Source: Actinomycetota bacterium | GTDB taxonomy: Bacteria; Actinomycetota; Acidimicrobiia; IMCC26256; PALSA-610 | NCBI GenBank assembly: GCA_030839105.1 | Contig: JAUZEI010000406.1 | Span: 1 to 7,097 of the forward strand | Length of the DNA stretch: 7,097 bases | Direction: 5' to 3' | Shown: positions 1-5,855 of the stretch, in pieces | How positions within the stretch are numbered: position 1 is the first letter of the stretch | Layout of the letters: the number at the start of each line of letters is the position of its first letter | The notes under the pieces: generated by a model | What the model was told of the DNA's origin: nothing | Seen by the model: the letters and a program-made list of their open reading frames with translations, nothing else | The model's database searches: none | Made by a program: the position numbers and the translations under genes

Positions 1-49
1 AACGACACGCCCGCTGTCGCGCGACGACAGCGAAGAACGAGTCGCTCAT
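1..49 (-). CDS. Probable nitroreductase family protein, N-terminal fragment (partial)
   Basis: The ATG at 49-47 overlaps the TGA of the preceding minus-strand gene (48-46) in an ATGA junction, the usual sign of translational coupling. Only 16 codons fall in the window, reading MSDSFFAVVARQRACR, and the frame stays open to the edge. A short helix followed by QRA-x-R near residues 12-16 is typical of the start of FMN-dependent nitroreductase-family proteins, where the early arginines contact the FMN phosphate. Such enzymes use NAD(P)H to reduce nitro groups, quinones, enones or flavins. No clear Shine-Dalgarno precedes the ATG, so coupling probably drives initiation. The gene start is fairly secure because of the overlap. 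The family call rests on 16 residues and could be wrong. Confidence 0.5.
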   Translation of the reverse strand, partial: MSDSFFAVVARQRACR

Positions 50-693
50 CGGGCGTCACTCGCGCCGACGCGCGCGAACGAATTGACGTACATGATGCGC
101 AGACTCGGCCCGCGCGCCCAGTTTCGGAAGGCTTCGGTCGTCTCGTCACCGATGCGCTGCATCACGAGCGGAGTCATCGATTTGAACGCAGTCTCGGGAT
201 CGTCGGTGTGCATCTCGTAGAAGTGCATGAACCGGGGATCCCCGCCGCCCACGTTCTCGTACGGCGTGATCATCCCGTAGCCCGGCACCGCGGCCTCGGC
301 GATGTGGCGGATGTGCACGAAGTCGGCCCAGTCGCGCAGTTCCTGGGCGCGAGCCTCTTCCCGGGGCGAGATCAATACGAGCGAGAGCCCGACGGTCGGC
401 AGCCCGGTCACGACGCCCTGGCCGGGACGCGGGTAGTGGCGGAAGTGATGACCCGTGATGCCGGACGGTGTCGCCGGCGCGTCGAATGCGGCGTCGACCT
501 CGTACACGCCGAGGTAATCGAACTCGGGGAGGACGGGCGGCAGATCCGTGCGGTCGCGCTTCACGTTGGACCACCACGTCGCGCGTTGCACGCCGGGCCG
601 GCCCAGCAGCTCGGGCACCCGCGTGCGGGCATACTCGTCGATCGGCTCGTCGGTCATCTCGAGATACAGCCCCGGCGTGATGCGATCCTCCAC
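46..693 (-). CDS. EthD/Dabb-like dimeric alpha-beta barrel protein, two-domain (hypothetical)
   Basis: Encodes 215 residues from a GTG at 693-691. That start is chosen because a full AGGAGGT lies 4 nt upstream; the frame stays open to 1068, but that part runs antisense to the thioesterase gene. An internal ATG (residue 13) is the alternative. I do not recognise a named function. The protein looks like two ferredoxin-like halves, roughly 1-108 and 115-207. Each has a strand with an aromatic-rich Y/F-x-V/M pattern (DYLGVYEVD near 59-67, RFMHFYEMHTDD near 154-165) and a helix beginning at an acidic/Pro turn, as in EthD, Dabb and other dimeric alpha-beta barrel proteins. HIRH (127-130) and YENV (145-148) are further candidate pocket residues. 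No signal peptide or membrane segment is seen, so it is probably cytoplasmic. It is fourth in a catabolic-looking operon, so a role binding or isomerising a small intermediate is possible but unproven. Confidence 0.75.
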   Translation of the reverse strand: MEDRITPGLYLEMTDEPIDEYARTRVPELLGRPGVQRATWWSNVKRDRTDLPPVLPEFDYLGVYEVDAAFDAPATPSGITGHHFRHYPRPGQGVVTGLPTVGLSLVLISPREEARAQELRDWADFVHIRHIAEAAVPGYGMITPYENVGGGDPRFMHFYEMHTDDPETAFKSMTPLVMQRIGDETTEAFRNWARGPSLRIMYVNSFARVGASDAR

Positions 694-696
694 GCG

Positions 697-703
697 ACCT
701 CCT
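697..703 (-). promoter_or_regulatory. Strong ribosome binding site (AGGAGGT) for the EthD-like gene
   Basis: The minus strand reads AGGAGGT here, ending 3 nt before the GTG at 693 (4 nt if only AGGAGG is counted). It overlaps the TAG stop codon of the thioesterase gene (704-702), so ribosomes ending one gene sit on the initiation site of the next. It decides the GTG start over the internal ATG. Confidence 0.8.
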
Positions 704-1544
704 AAGGCTCGGCCGGCGACGGCATCGGACGGCAAAGCAGCTGGCTGGTTCCCATCGCGAGCAGCGCGCCATCGCGTGCCCACACCTTCCCCTCGCAACC
801 GATGATCCCCGCGTTTGCGCTCACCGACGTCGCCTGCGCGAAGAGCCACGGCTCCTCGATGCGGGCGCGGTGAAAGCTGCACGTGATGTCGATGCTCGGC
901 GCGACGTATCCGCTGTCGACGTGCAGCTGACACACGGCAGGCCAACCGAGCGTGTCGATGAGGATCAGCGAGCGGCATGCGTCGACCCACAGGTCGTCGA
1001 ACGTCGACGTCGGCAGGAACCGGTAGAAGCGTTCGAAGCTCGGATACGACGGCGTGCGCTCGAGCCATTCGTCAGCCGCCAACCACGTCTCGGAGCGCTC
1101 GTCGAAGTTCGACCAGAACTTGTACCCCAGCTCGACACCCGACTCGGCCATGCGCTCGGCGGTGGACGGAACCGACTCCGGCTCGAACGTCGCGGGACTC
1201 AGGGCAAGCTCGTGCTCGAGTCCCTCCATCGGCGCGCACGTCCACACCAGTGCCTCGAAGATCGGGGCCTTCTGCTGGGTCATCGTGACGCGCATCGACT
1301 CGGCCCGCTTCGTGAGGCGCAGCGTCTTCACCTCGAGGATCACCTCGTCGAAGCCCGCGACACCGAGGAAGTGGCCGGCGATGCTGACCGGCCGGCCGAA
1401 TCGGGAGTGTTCACCCGCGGCGCGCAACGCGATCGCCGCGATGTATCCGCCGTTCGGTCCCCAGATCTCCCAATCGCGCGACAGGCGGGCCGAGTAGCGA
1501 CCGACACTGCCCGTCACCTTCGTGTCGAGCGCCAGATCACCCAT
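702..1544 (-). CDS. TesB-like double-hotdog acyl-CoA thioesterase
   Basis: Encodes 280 residues. The protein is built as two fused hotdog domains (about 10-105 and 140-275), the layout of the TesB/acyl-CoA thioesterase II group, and its length is close to E. coli TesB. The WGPNGGYIAAIALRAA segment (28-43) is the characteristic glycine-rich turn and long helix of the first hotdog. SIDITCSFHR (217-226) matches the strand that in TesB reads x-T-I-D-H-x-x-x-F-H-R, and CEGKVWARDG (250-259) the final hairpin. By alignment from memory with the TesB Asp-Thr-Gln triad, the likely catalytic residues are Asp197, Ser217 (for Thr) and Gln268, the last displaced by one residue. The expected reaction is hydrolysis of an acyl-CoA to the acid and CoA in the cytosol. 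It lies 6 nt after the CMD-like gene and has no clear RBS of its own. Specificity cannot be read; a non-catalytic hotdog role is possible. Confidence 0.85.
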   Translation of the reverse strand: MGDLALDTKVTGSVGRYSARLSRDWEIWGPNGGYIAAIALRAAGEHSRFGRPVSIAGHFLGVAGFDEVILEVKTLRLTKRAESMRVTMTQQKAPIFEALVWTCAPMEGLEHELALSPATFEPESVPSTAERMAESGVELGYKFWSNFDERSETWLAADEWLERTPSYPSFERFYRFLPTSTFDDLWVDACRSLILIDTLGWPAVCQLHVDSGYVAPSIDITCSFHRARIEEPWLFAQATSVSANAGIIGCEGKVWARDGALLAMGTSQLLCRPMPSPAEP

Positions 1545-1550
1545 GAGTCG

Positions 1551-2036
1551 TTACAGAACGAGCTTGCACGCGTCGTCGAGCCCCAACACGTGCAGGGTCC
1601 GACCGAGGGCGAGCCACCCGCCGACGCACACCGTGAGGTCCAGGATCTCCGCGTCGGTGAACGTTGCCGCGCGCATGCGCGCGTAGAACGCGTCGTCGAT
1701 CGTGTGGTGGTCGAGCGCGAAGAGCTCCGCGTACTCGACCGCGATTCGCTCGCGCTCGGAGTAACCGCTGTGTGTGCGCCACTCGAGCACGTGCGCGTAG
1801 TCGTCTTCGGTGACTGCGCCCTCTGCGCCGGGAGTCGACCTCCACTGCTGGCAGATCACGCAACCGTTGATCTGGGCGATCCGCATACGCGCCAGTTCGC
1901 GTTCGCGCACGGGCACGATGCTCTGCTCGTAGATCGCGTGGCTCAGCGCGCCGGCGCCCATCCCCATCTCGGGGCGGAGTGCCCAGACGCGAACTTCCGG
2001 GTCGGCCTTGCCTTCCGGAACGGCAATGTGCGGCAC
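1551..2036 (-). CDS. Carboxymuconolactone decarboxylase / AhpD-like family protein
   Basis: Encodes 161 residues from the GTG at 2036-2034, which overlaps the upstream TAG by one base (TAGTG) and has GGGAG 7 nt before it. A GTG 8 codons further upstream (2060) is in frame but lies inside the preceding gene and has no good RBS. The all-helical protein carries the AhpD-type core: a glutamate (Glu47 in ERELARMR) 12 residues before the first cysteine of NGCVICQQWR, giving the CxxC pair Cys59 and Cys62. Relatives include the alkylhydroperoxidase AhpD, which uses this cysteine pair for thiol-disulfide chemistry, and gamma-carboxymuconolactone decarboxylase. The histidine that AhpD has four residues after the second cysteine is replaced here by arginine (Arg66). 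This looks more like the broad actinobacterial CMD-domain group than either named enzyme, so the reaction is left open: peroxide removal or a carbon-acid reaction in the operon's pathway. Confidence 0.8.
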   Translation of the reverse strand: MPHIAVPEGKADPEVRVWALRPEMGMGAGALSHAIYEQSIVPVRERELARMRIAQINGCVICQQWRSTPGAEGAVTEDDYAHVLEWRTHSGYSERERIAVEYAELFALDHHTIDDAFYARMRAATFTDAEILDLTVCVGGWLALGRTLHVLGLDDACKLVL

Positions 2037-2887
2037 TACTCGACTCCCAACAGCTCGCACGGGTTGTCACACGCCATGCGTCGGATCTCGGCTTCGTTCA
2101 GGCCTTCTGAGTACAGGCCGTCAGCGTAGGTCTGCAAACCCGCGGCCGGATGCGGGTTGATCTTCTGGCCGAAGTCGGTCCCGAGCGTCACGTGCTCCGG
2201 TCCGACGGCGCGGATCGTGTGCACCATCTCGGCGACGGTGCGGGTGGCGAGACCACCGATGCACGTCATCGCGCACAGCTCGATCCACGCACCCAGGTCG
2301 GCAAGCTCGTGGCACTGCTCGGCGGTGAGGTTGGGGCCGGCGAGGTCTTCGGTGGCGTGGGTGACGAGCACCTTGCCCGTGCGGGCGAAATCCCGGACGA
2401 TGGCGTAGTGCTCGGCCGCGCTCACATGCCCGGTCGCAAGGATCGCGTCGTGCTGCTTCACGAGGGCGAGCACCTCGTGTGTTTCCGGGAGCAGTCGGTC
2501 GTCGGCGTCGGTGACGACGATGCCGGGTCCGGGAATGCCGAGCTGCGCGGCGATGCCGTTGTCGAAGTCCTGGCGGCTGCTCAACGTCGGGAGCCACACG
2601 ATCCGGGCGCCGAGGCCCAGCGCGACCTCGACCGCGGCCGGATTCACGCCGCCGATCTCCCGGTCACAACAGATGCCGCCGAACACCGAGATCTCGTCGC
2701 CGACGGATCTCTGCACGGCCCACGCGAGCGACGCGGTGGGGGAGTCGTGCGACTTCAGGACGACGGCCCGATGACCCGCCCCCGCGGCCTCGCTGCCGGC
2801 CTCGAACGCGTCGACCGAGCGTTCGCGGTGCGGGTCGGGTCCGAAGTGACAATGCAGATCGGCCGCGCCCGTGAGGTCAACGCTCAT
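2036..2887 (-). CDS. DUF6282-type TIM-barrel metal-dependent hydrolase (amidohydrolase-like)
   Basis: Encodes 283 residues and is the first gene of the minus-strand operon. Metal-site motifs run in amidohydrolase order: DLHCHFGPD with His12 and His14 after strand 1, LKSHD with Lys45 and His47, ATGH with His154, VTHAT with His177, and GTDFGQ with Asp238 near the end. This His-x-His, Lys, His, His, Asp series fits a cytosolic TIM-barrel hydrolase with a one- or two-metal centre. The Lys-x-His element and the DxHxHxGPD opening are what I associate with DUF6282, whose substrates are, as far as I know, uncharacterised. Ring-opening hydrolysis of a lactone, imide or amide, or a decarboxylation as in ACMSD-type relatives, are both possible. 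The ATG has no Shine-Dalgarno, but a TAAGCT hexamer lies 8 nt upstream, so the transcript may be almost leaderless. The fold class is confident; the specific family name is from memory. Confidence 0.8.
   Translation of the reverse strand: MSVDLTGAADLHCHFGPDPHRERSVDAFEAGSEAAGAGHRAVVLKSHDSPTASLAWAVQRSVGDEISVFGGICCDREIGGVNPAAVEVALGLGARIVWLPTLSSRQDFDNGIAAQLGIPGPGIVVTDADDRLLPETHEVLALVKQHDAILATGHVSAAEHYAIVRDFARTGKVLVTHATEDLAGPNLTAEQCHELADLGAWIELCAMTCIGGLATRTVAEMVHTIRAVGPEHVTLGTDFGQKINPHPAAGLQTYADGLYSEGLNEAEIRRMACDNPCELLGVE
2044..2048 (-). promoter_or_regulatory. Ribosome binding site (GGGAG) for the CMD-like gene
   Basis: GGGAG on the minus strand lies 7 nt before the GTG at 2036, inside the last codons of the DUF6282 gene. 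It supports the short CMD start that overlaps the upstream stop as TAGTG, over the GTG at 2060. Confidence 0.55.
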
Positions 2888-2895
2888 CGGGCCCG

Positions 2896-2901
2896 AGCTT
2901 A
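2896..2901 (-). promoter_or_regulatory. Candidate -10 element (TAAGCT) for the minus-strand operon
   Basis: TAAGCT on the minus strand fits the actinobacterial TAnnnT -10 pattern. It ends 8 nt before the ATG of the DUF6282 gene, so transcription would begin at or a few bases before the start codon. This fits the absence of a Shine-Dalgarno there. No convincing -35 is seen at 16-18 nt; CTGACA at 2927-2922 is 20 nt away, which is long. In GC-rich DNA a TAnnnT hexamer is uncommon but can occur by chance. Confidence 0.45.
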
Positions 2902-2905
2902 CGCG

Positions 2906-2911
2906 TAGTCT
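2906..2911 (+). promoter_or_regulatory. Candidate -10 element (TAGTCT) for the fadD-acyl-CoA dehydrogenase operon
   Basis: TAGTCT fits TAnnnT and ends 9 nt before the ATG of the acyl-CoA synthetase gene, which lacks a Shine-Dalgarno. It points to a leader of no more than a few bases. It sits 4 bp from the opposing TAAGCT, so the two polymerase footprints would overlap and the promoters would probably compete. No good -35 is visible. Confidence 0.45.
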
Positions 2912-2927
2912 CTGACGCCGATGTCAG
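2912..2927. promoter_or_regulatory. Candidate operator: CTGAC-N6-GTCAG palindrome
   Basis: A perfect 5-bp inverted repeat, CTGAC at 2912-2916 and GTCAG at 2923-2927, separated by 6 bp. It lies directly downstream of the plus-strand -10 candidate, covers the ATG at 2921, and sits upstream of the minus-strand -10. A dimeric repressor here could block both divergent promoters. The arms are short and one such repeat could arise by chance in a region this size. No regulator gene is in the window. It does not resemble the KstR operator (AACnnGTT core). Confidence 0.25.
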
Positions 2928-4690
2928 TTTCCCCGCCGCAACCGGCGCCCGGCGCCGGCCAGGACGCGCCGGCTCCGGGCCGGGCGCCGCTCGTCGCTCC
3001 CAACGCGGCCGCGCTCCTCCGGCGCAACGCAGCGGAGTTCGGCGACCGCGTCGCGATCCGCTTCGGCGACGTCTCCTGGACACACCGCGAGTACTACGAG
3101 GAGTCGGTGCGCTTCGCGGCGCTGTTTGCCGCGCAATTGCCGGCCGAGGGTCCGCGCCACGTTGCGGTACTGCTCGACAACACTCCCGATTACCTCTTCG
3201 CGTTCGGCGGCGCGGCGCTCATCGGCGCCGCGGTCGTGGGTTTGAACCACACCCGGCGCGACGTGCACCTGCTGCACGATGTCGAGCACGCCGACTGCGG
3301 ACTCGTCATCACCGAGCCGCGCCACGCGCACCTGTTGGAGCCGATCGCCCATCGGTTGCCGCCGCTGCTCACGTCGACGCGATTCGTCGACGACGACGAG
3401 CCGGTCGTGACGTTCGGGTCGTCGTTGGACGACGCGCTCGCGGCGCACGCGGGCGCGACCGATCCGGGCCTGGAGCCCGACGTCGACAGCATCTGGGCGC
3501 TGATCTTCACGTCGGGTACTTCCGACGCGCCGAAGGCCGTGATCTGTTCCCAGCGGCGGCTGCTCGTCACCGGCAAGCGCATGTCGATGATCATGGATCT
3601 CGGGCCGGACGACGTCGGCTATGTATGCATGCCGTTGTTCCATTCGAGTGCCGTGCAGGTGGGCTGGGCGCCGTCGATCGTGACGCCGTGTGCAGTGGGT
3701 CTCGGCCGGCGGTTCTCCGCGTCGCGGTGGCTCCCCGACGTCCGGCGCTACCGCTCGACCTACTTCAACTACACGGGGAAGCCGCTCGCGTATCTGCTCG
3801 CGCAACCGGAGGCGGCCGACGACGCCGACAACTCCCTGCGGATCGCGTTCGGCAACGAGGGTTCGCCGGAAGTGGTGGCGAGCTTCTCCCGGCGGTTCGG
3901 CCTCGAGGTGATCGACGCGTACGGTGCGACCGAGGGCGGAGTGGCCGTCAACCGCCGTCCCGACATGCCGCCCGGCGCGCTCGGCCACGCACCCGATCAC
4001 GTGCAGGTCGTCGACGACGACGGGGTCGAGAAGGTGCGGGCGCGCATCGACGAACGGGGCCGCGTGCTCAACGCCGACGAATGCGTCGGCGAGATCGTGA
4101 ACACCCAGGGGTCCGGGCCCTTCGAGGGCTACTACAACAACGTCCGCGCCACCGAGACGACGACGAGGAACGGCTGGTACTGGTCGGGTGATCTCGGTTA
4201 CAAGGACCAACGCGGGTACCTCTATTTCGCGGGCCGCACCGCCGACTGGATCCGCGTCGACGGCGAGAACTTCCCGGCCGGCCCCATCGAGGAGACGTTG
4301 CGGCACGCGCCGGGCGTGGTCCTCGCCGCGGTGTACGGCGTCCCCGACGATCAGGCCGGCGACCAGGCCATGGCCGGGCTCGTGCTCACTGATCCCGGTG
4401 CATTCGATCCCGCCGCGTTCGCCCGGTGGATCGACGCGCAGGACTCGATCGGTCCGAAGTGGCGACCGCGCTACATCCGGATCCTGCACGACCCGCCCAC
4501 CACGGGCACGAACAAGATCGTGAAGCGGACGTTGGTGCGACAGAAGTTCCGCCACGACCTCGTCGGGGTCGACGAGCTGTTCCATCGCCCGCGCGGTGAG
4601 AGCGGGTACCGGCCGTTCACCTCCGACGACGAGCGCTCCTTGCACGAGTCCTTCGTGCGGTACCAACGCGAACGATTCTGGGATCTCTAG
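2921..4690 (+). CDS. FadD17-like acyl-CoA synthetase (AMP-forming)
   Basis: Encodes 589 residues of the ANL adenylating superfamily. It should activate a carboxylic acid to acyl-AMP with ATP and then to acyl-CoA. Visible motifs are the P-loop TSGTSDAPK (197-205), YGATEGG (334-340), YWSGDLG (420-426, Asp424), the hinge region FAGRTADWIRVDGEN (436-450) and the C-terminal lysine region NKIVKRTL (531-538, candidate catalytic Lys532). MPLFHSSAVQVGWA (237-250) and the DVRRYxxTYxNYxGKPL and DDADNxLR patterns resemble M. tuberculosis FadD17, which is linked to cholesterol side-chain degradation. That comparison is from memory and does not fix the substrate. Oddities are Asp202 where the P-loop usually has Gly, a Pro/Ala-rich N-terminal extension of about 25 residues, and a C-terminal tail of about 40 residues rich in Arg, Asp and aromatics. 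The ATG at 2921 follows a -10-like hexamer and lacks an RBS, suggesting a near-leaderless mRNA. Confidence 0.9.
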   Translation: MSVSPPQPAPGAGQDAPAPGRAPLVAPNAAALLRRNAAEFGDRVAIRFGDVSWTHREYYEESVRFAALFAAQLPAEGPRHVAVLLDNTPDYLFAFGGAALIGAAVVGLNHTRRDVHLLHDVEHADCGLVITEPRHAHLLEPIAHRLPPLLTSTRFVDDDEPVVTFGSSLDDALAAHAGATDPGLEPDVDSIWALIFTSGTSDAPKAVICSQRRLLVTGKRMSMIMDLGPDDVGYVCMPLFHSSAVQVGWAPSIVTPCAVGLGRRFSASRWLPDVRRYRSTYFNYTGKPLAYLLAQPEAADDADNSLRIAFGNEGSPEVVASFSRRFGLEVIDAYGATEGGVAVNRRPDMPPGALGHAPDHVQVVDDDGVEKVRARIDERGRVLNADECVGEIVNTQGSGPFEGYYNNVRATETTTRNGWYWSGDLGYKDQRGYLYFAGRTADWIRVDGENFPAGPIEETLRHAPGVVLAAVYGVPDDQAGDQAMAGLVLTDPGAFDPAAFARWIDAQDSIGPKWRPRYIRILHDPPTTGTNKIVKRTLVRQKFRHDLVGVDELFHRPRGESGYRPFTSDDERSLHESFVRYQRERFWDL

Positions 4691-4694
4691 GCGT

Positions 4695-5855
4695 ATGGAC
4701 CTCGCCTTCACCGCCGACGAGCTGGCCTTCGCGCTCGACGTGCGTCTCTGGCTGGCGGGGAACGTCGACATCCCACCGCGCTTCGAGAACATCGCGGACG
4801 AGGTGGAGTTCGGTCGGCGCTGGCAGGCCCGACTGGCGGAGAGCCGTTGGGTCGGCATCCACTGGCCCGAGGCGTACGGGGGACGGAGCGCCTCGCCCGT
4901 CGAGGTCGCGATCTTCAACATGGAGTACGCGCGGTCGCGTGCGTTGCAACCGATCAACCGCGTCGGCATCAACCTCGCGGGCCCGACATTGCTCGCGCAC
5001 GGCACCGACGAGCAGAAGGCGCGGTGGCTGCCGTCGATCCTCACCGCGGACGAGATCTGGTGCCAGCTCTTCTCCGAGCCCGACGCCGGCTCCGACCTCG
5101 CGTCACTGAAGACGCGCGCGGTGCGCGTCGACGACGGCTGGCTGCTCTCGGGTCAGAAGGTGTGGACGTCGTACGCGCAGTTCGCGCGCTGGGGCATCTG
5201 TCTGGCGCGCACCGACGCGGACGCACCGAAGCACAAGGGCATCTCCTATCTCGTCGTCGATTTCACCGCCCCGGGCATCGAGGTCCGTCCGCTGGTGCAG
5301 ATCACCGGTGACGCGGAGTTCAACGAAGTCTTTCTCGACGAGGTCTTCATTCCCGACGACCAGCTCGTCGGCGCGTTGCACAACGGCTGGGCCGTCGCCA
5401 ACACGACGCTCGCACACGAACGTGGCACCGCCTTTCCGTTCAAGGAGCAGGTAGTGCACGAGGTGTATCTCGACGAGCTCTGGCAGCTCGCGTCGCAGCG
5501 CGACCTGCTCGACGATGTGGAGATCTCCGATGCTCTGGCCCAGTCGTTCGTCGACCTGCGCGTGCTGCGCCTGCACAACTGGCGCACGCTGTCGCGCCTC
5601 TCGAAGGGCGTCGAACCAGGTCCCGAGTCGAGCGTGACCAAGCTCGCGTGGACCGACATGACGCAGGCGTTGTCGGCGCGCGCCCTCGAGATCGTCGGTG
5701 CAGCCGCGCCGCTGTGGTGGGCAGCCGACGACAACCCCGGCGGGGGCTTCTGGCAACGCCAGTGGCTGTGGTCGAAGGCGGCGTCGATCGCGGGCGGCAC
5801 GAGCGAGGTCCAGCGCACGATCATCGGCGAACGCATGCTCGGCCTGCCGCGGTAG
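4695..5855 (+). CDS. Acyl-CoA dehydrogenase family protein
   Basis: Encodes 386 residues starting 4 nt after the stop of the acyl-CoA synthetase gene, so the two are co-transcribed. The frame is open further upstream, but that part overlaps the synthetase gene and is not ACAD-like. Layout follows the family: helical N-terminal domain (about 1-118, with GIHWPEAYGG at 54-63), beta domain with the flavin-binding LFSEPDAGSDLASL (125-138) and KVWTSYAQFA (155-164), and helical C-terminal domain (about 225-386) ending in IAGGTSEVQRTIIGERMLG. The expected reaction is FAD-dependent alpha,beta-dehydrogenation of an acyl-CoA, passing electrons to an electron-transfer flavoprotein. The MCAD-type catalytic glutamate in the C-terminal YEGT motif is replaced here by glycine (AGGT, 366-369). 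Glu242 in AHERG is a candidate base at the helix-G position used by isovaleryl-CoA dehydrogenase and by actinobacterial FadE26-type alpha subunits. No partner subunit gene lies next to it. Confidence 0.9.
   Translation: MDLAFTADELAFALDVRLWLAGNVDIPPRFENIADEVEFGRRWQARLAESRWVGIHWPEAYGGRSASPVEVAIFNMEYARSRALQPINRVGINLAGPTLLAHGTDEQKARWLPSILTADEIWCQLFSEPDAGSDLASLKTRAVRVDDGWLLSGQKVWTSYAQFARWGICLARTDADAPKHKGISYLVVDFTAPGIEVRPLVQITGDAEFNEVFLDEVFIPDDQLVGALHNGWAVANTTLAHERGTAFPFKEQVVHEVYLDELWQLASQRDLLDDVEISDALAQSFVDLRVLRLHNWRTLSRLSKGVEPGPESSVTKLAWTDMTQALSARALEIVGAAAPLWWAADDNPGGGFWQRQWLWSKAASIAGGTSEVQRTIIGERMLGLPR

Noticed and set aside
694..1068. 125-codon upstream extension of the EthD-like gene
   Set aside because: The extension is Arg-rich, overlaps the thioesterase gene, and a strong AGGAGGT precedes the GTG at 693.
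870..2129. 419-residue open frame on the plus strand opposite the thioesterase and CMD-like genes
   Set aside because: Shadow frame: no recognisable domain, crosses two antisense genes and their junction, and has Arg/Asp/Val-rich composition.
2888..2920. KstR-type cholesterol operator expected upstream of a FadD17-like gene
   Set aside because: No AACnnGTT core palindrome is present in the divergent gap, so the cholesterol regulon link is not supported by regulation.
4596..4694. 33-codon upstream extension of the acyl-CoA dehydrogenase
   Set aside because: It overlaps the synthetase gene and lacks ACAD character; the ATG at 4695 gives the typical N-terminal MDLAFTADELAF.
2924..5044. 706-residue open frame on the minus strand opposite the synthetase and acyl-CoA dehydrogenase genes
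   Set aside because: It runs antisense to two genes with clear family motifs, its composition is Arg/Val/Gly-rich low-information sequence, and long antisense frames are expected in GC-rich DNA with strong third-position bias.
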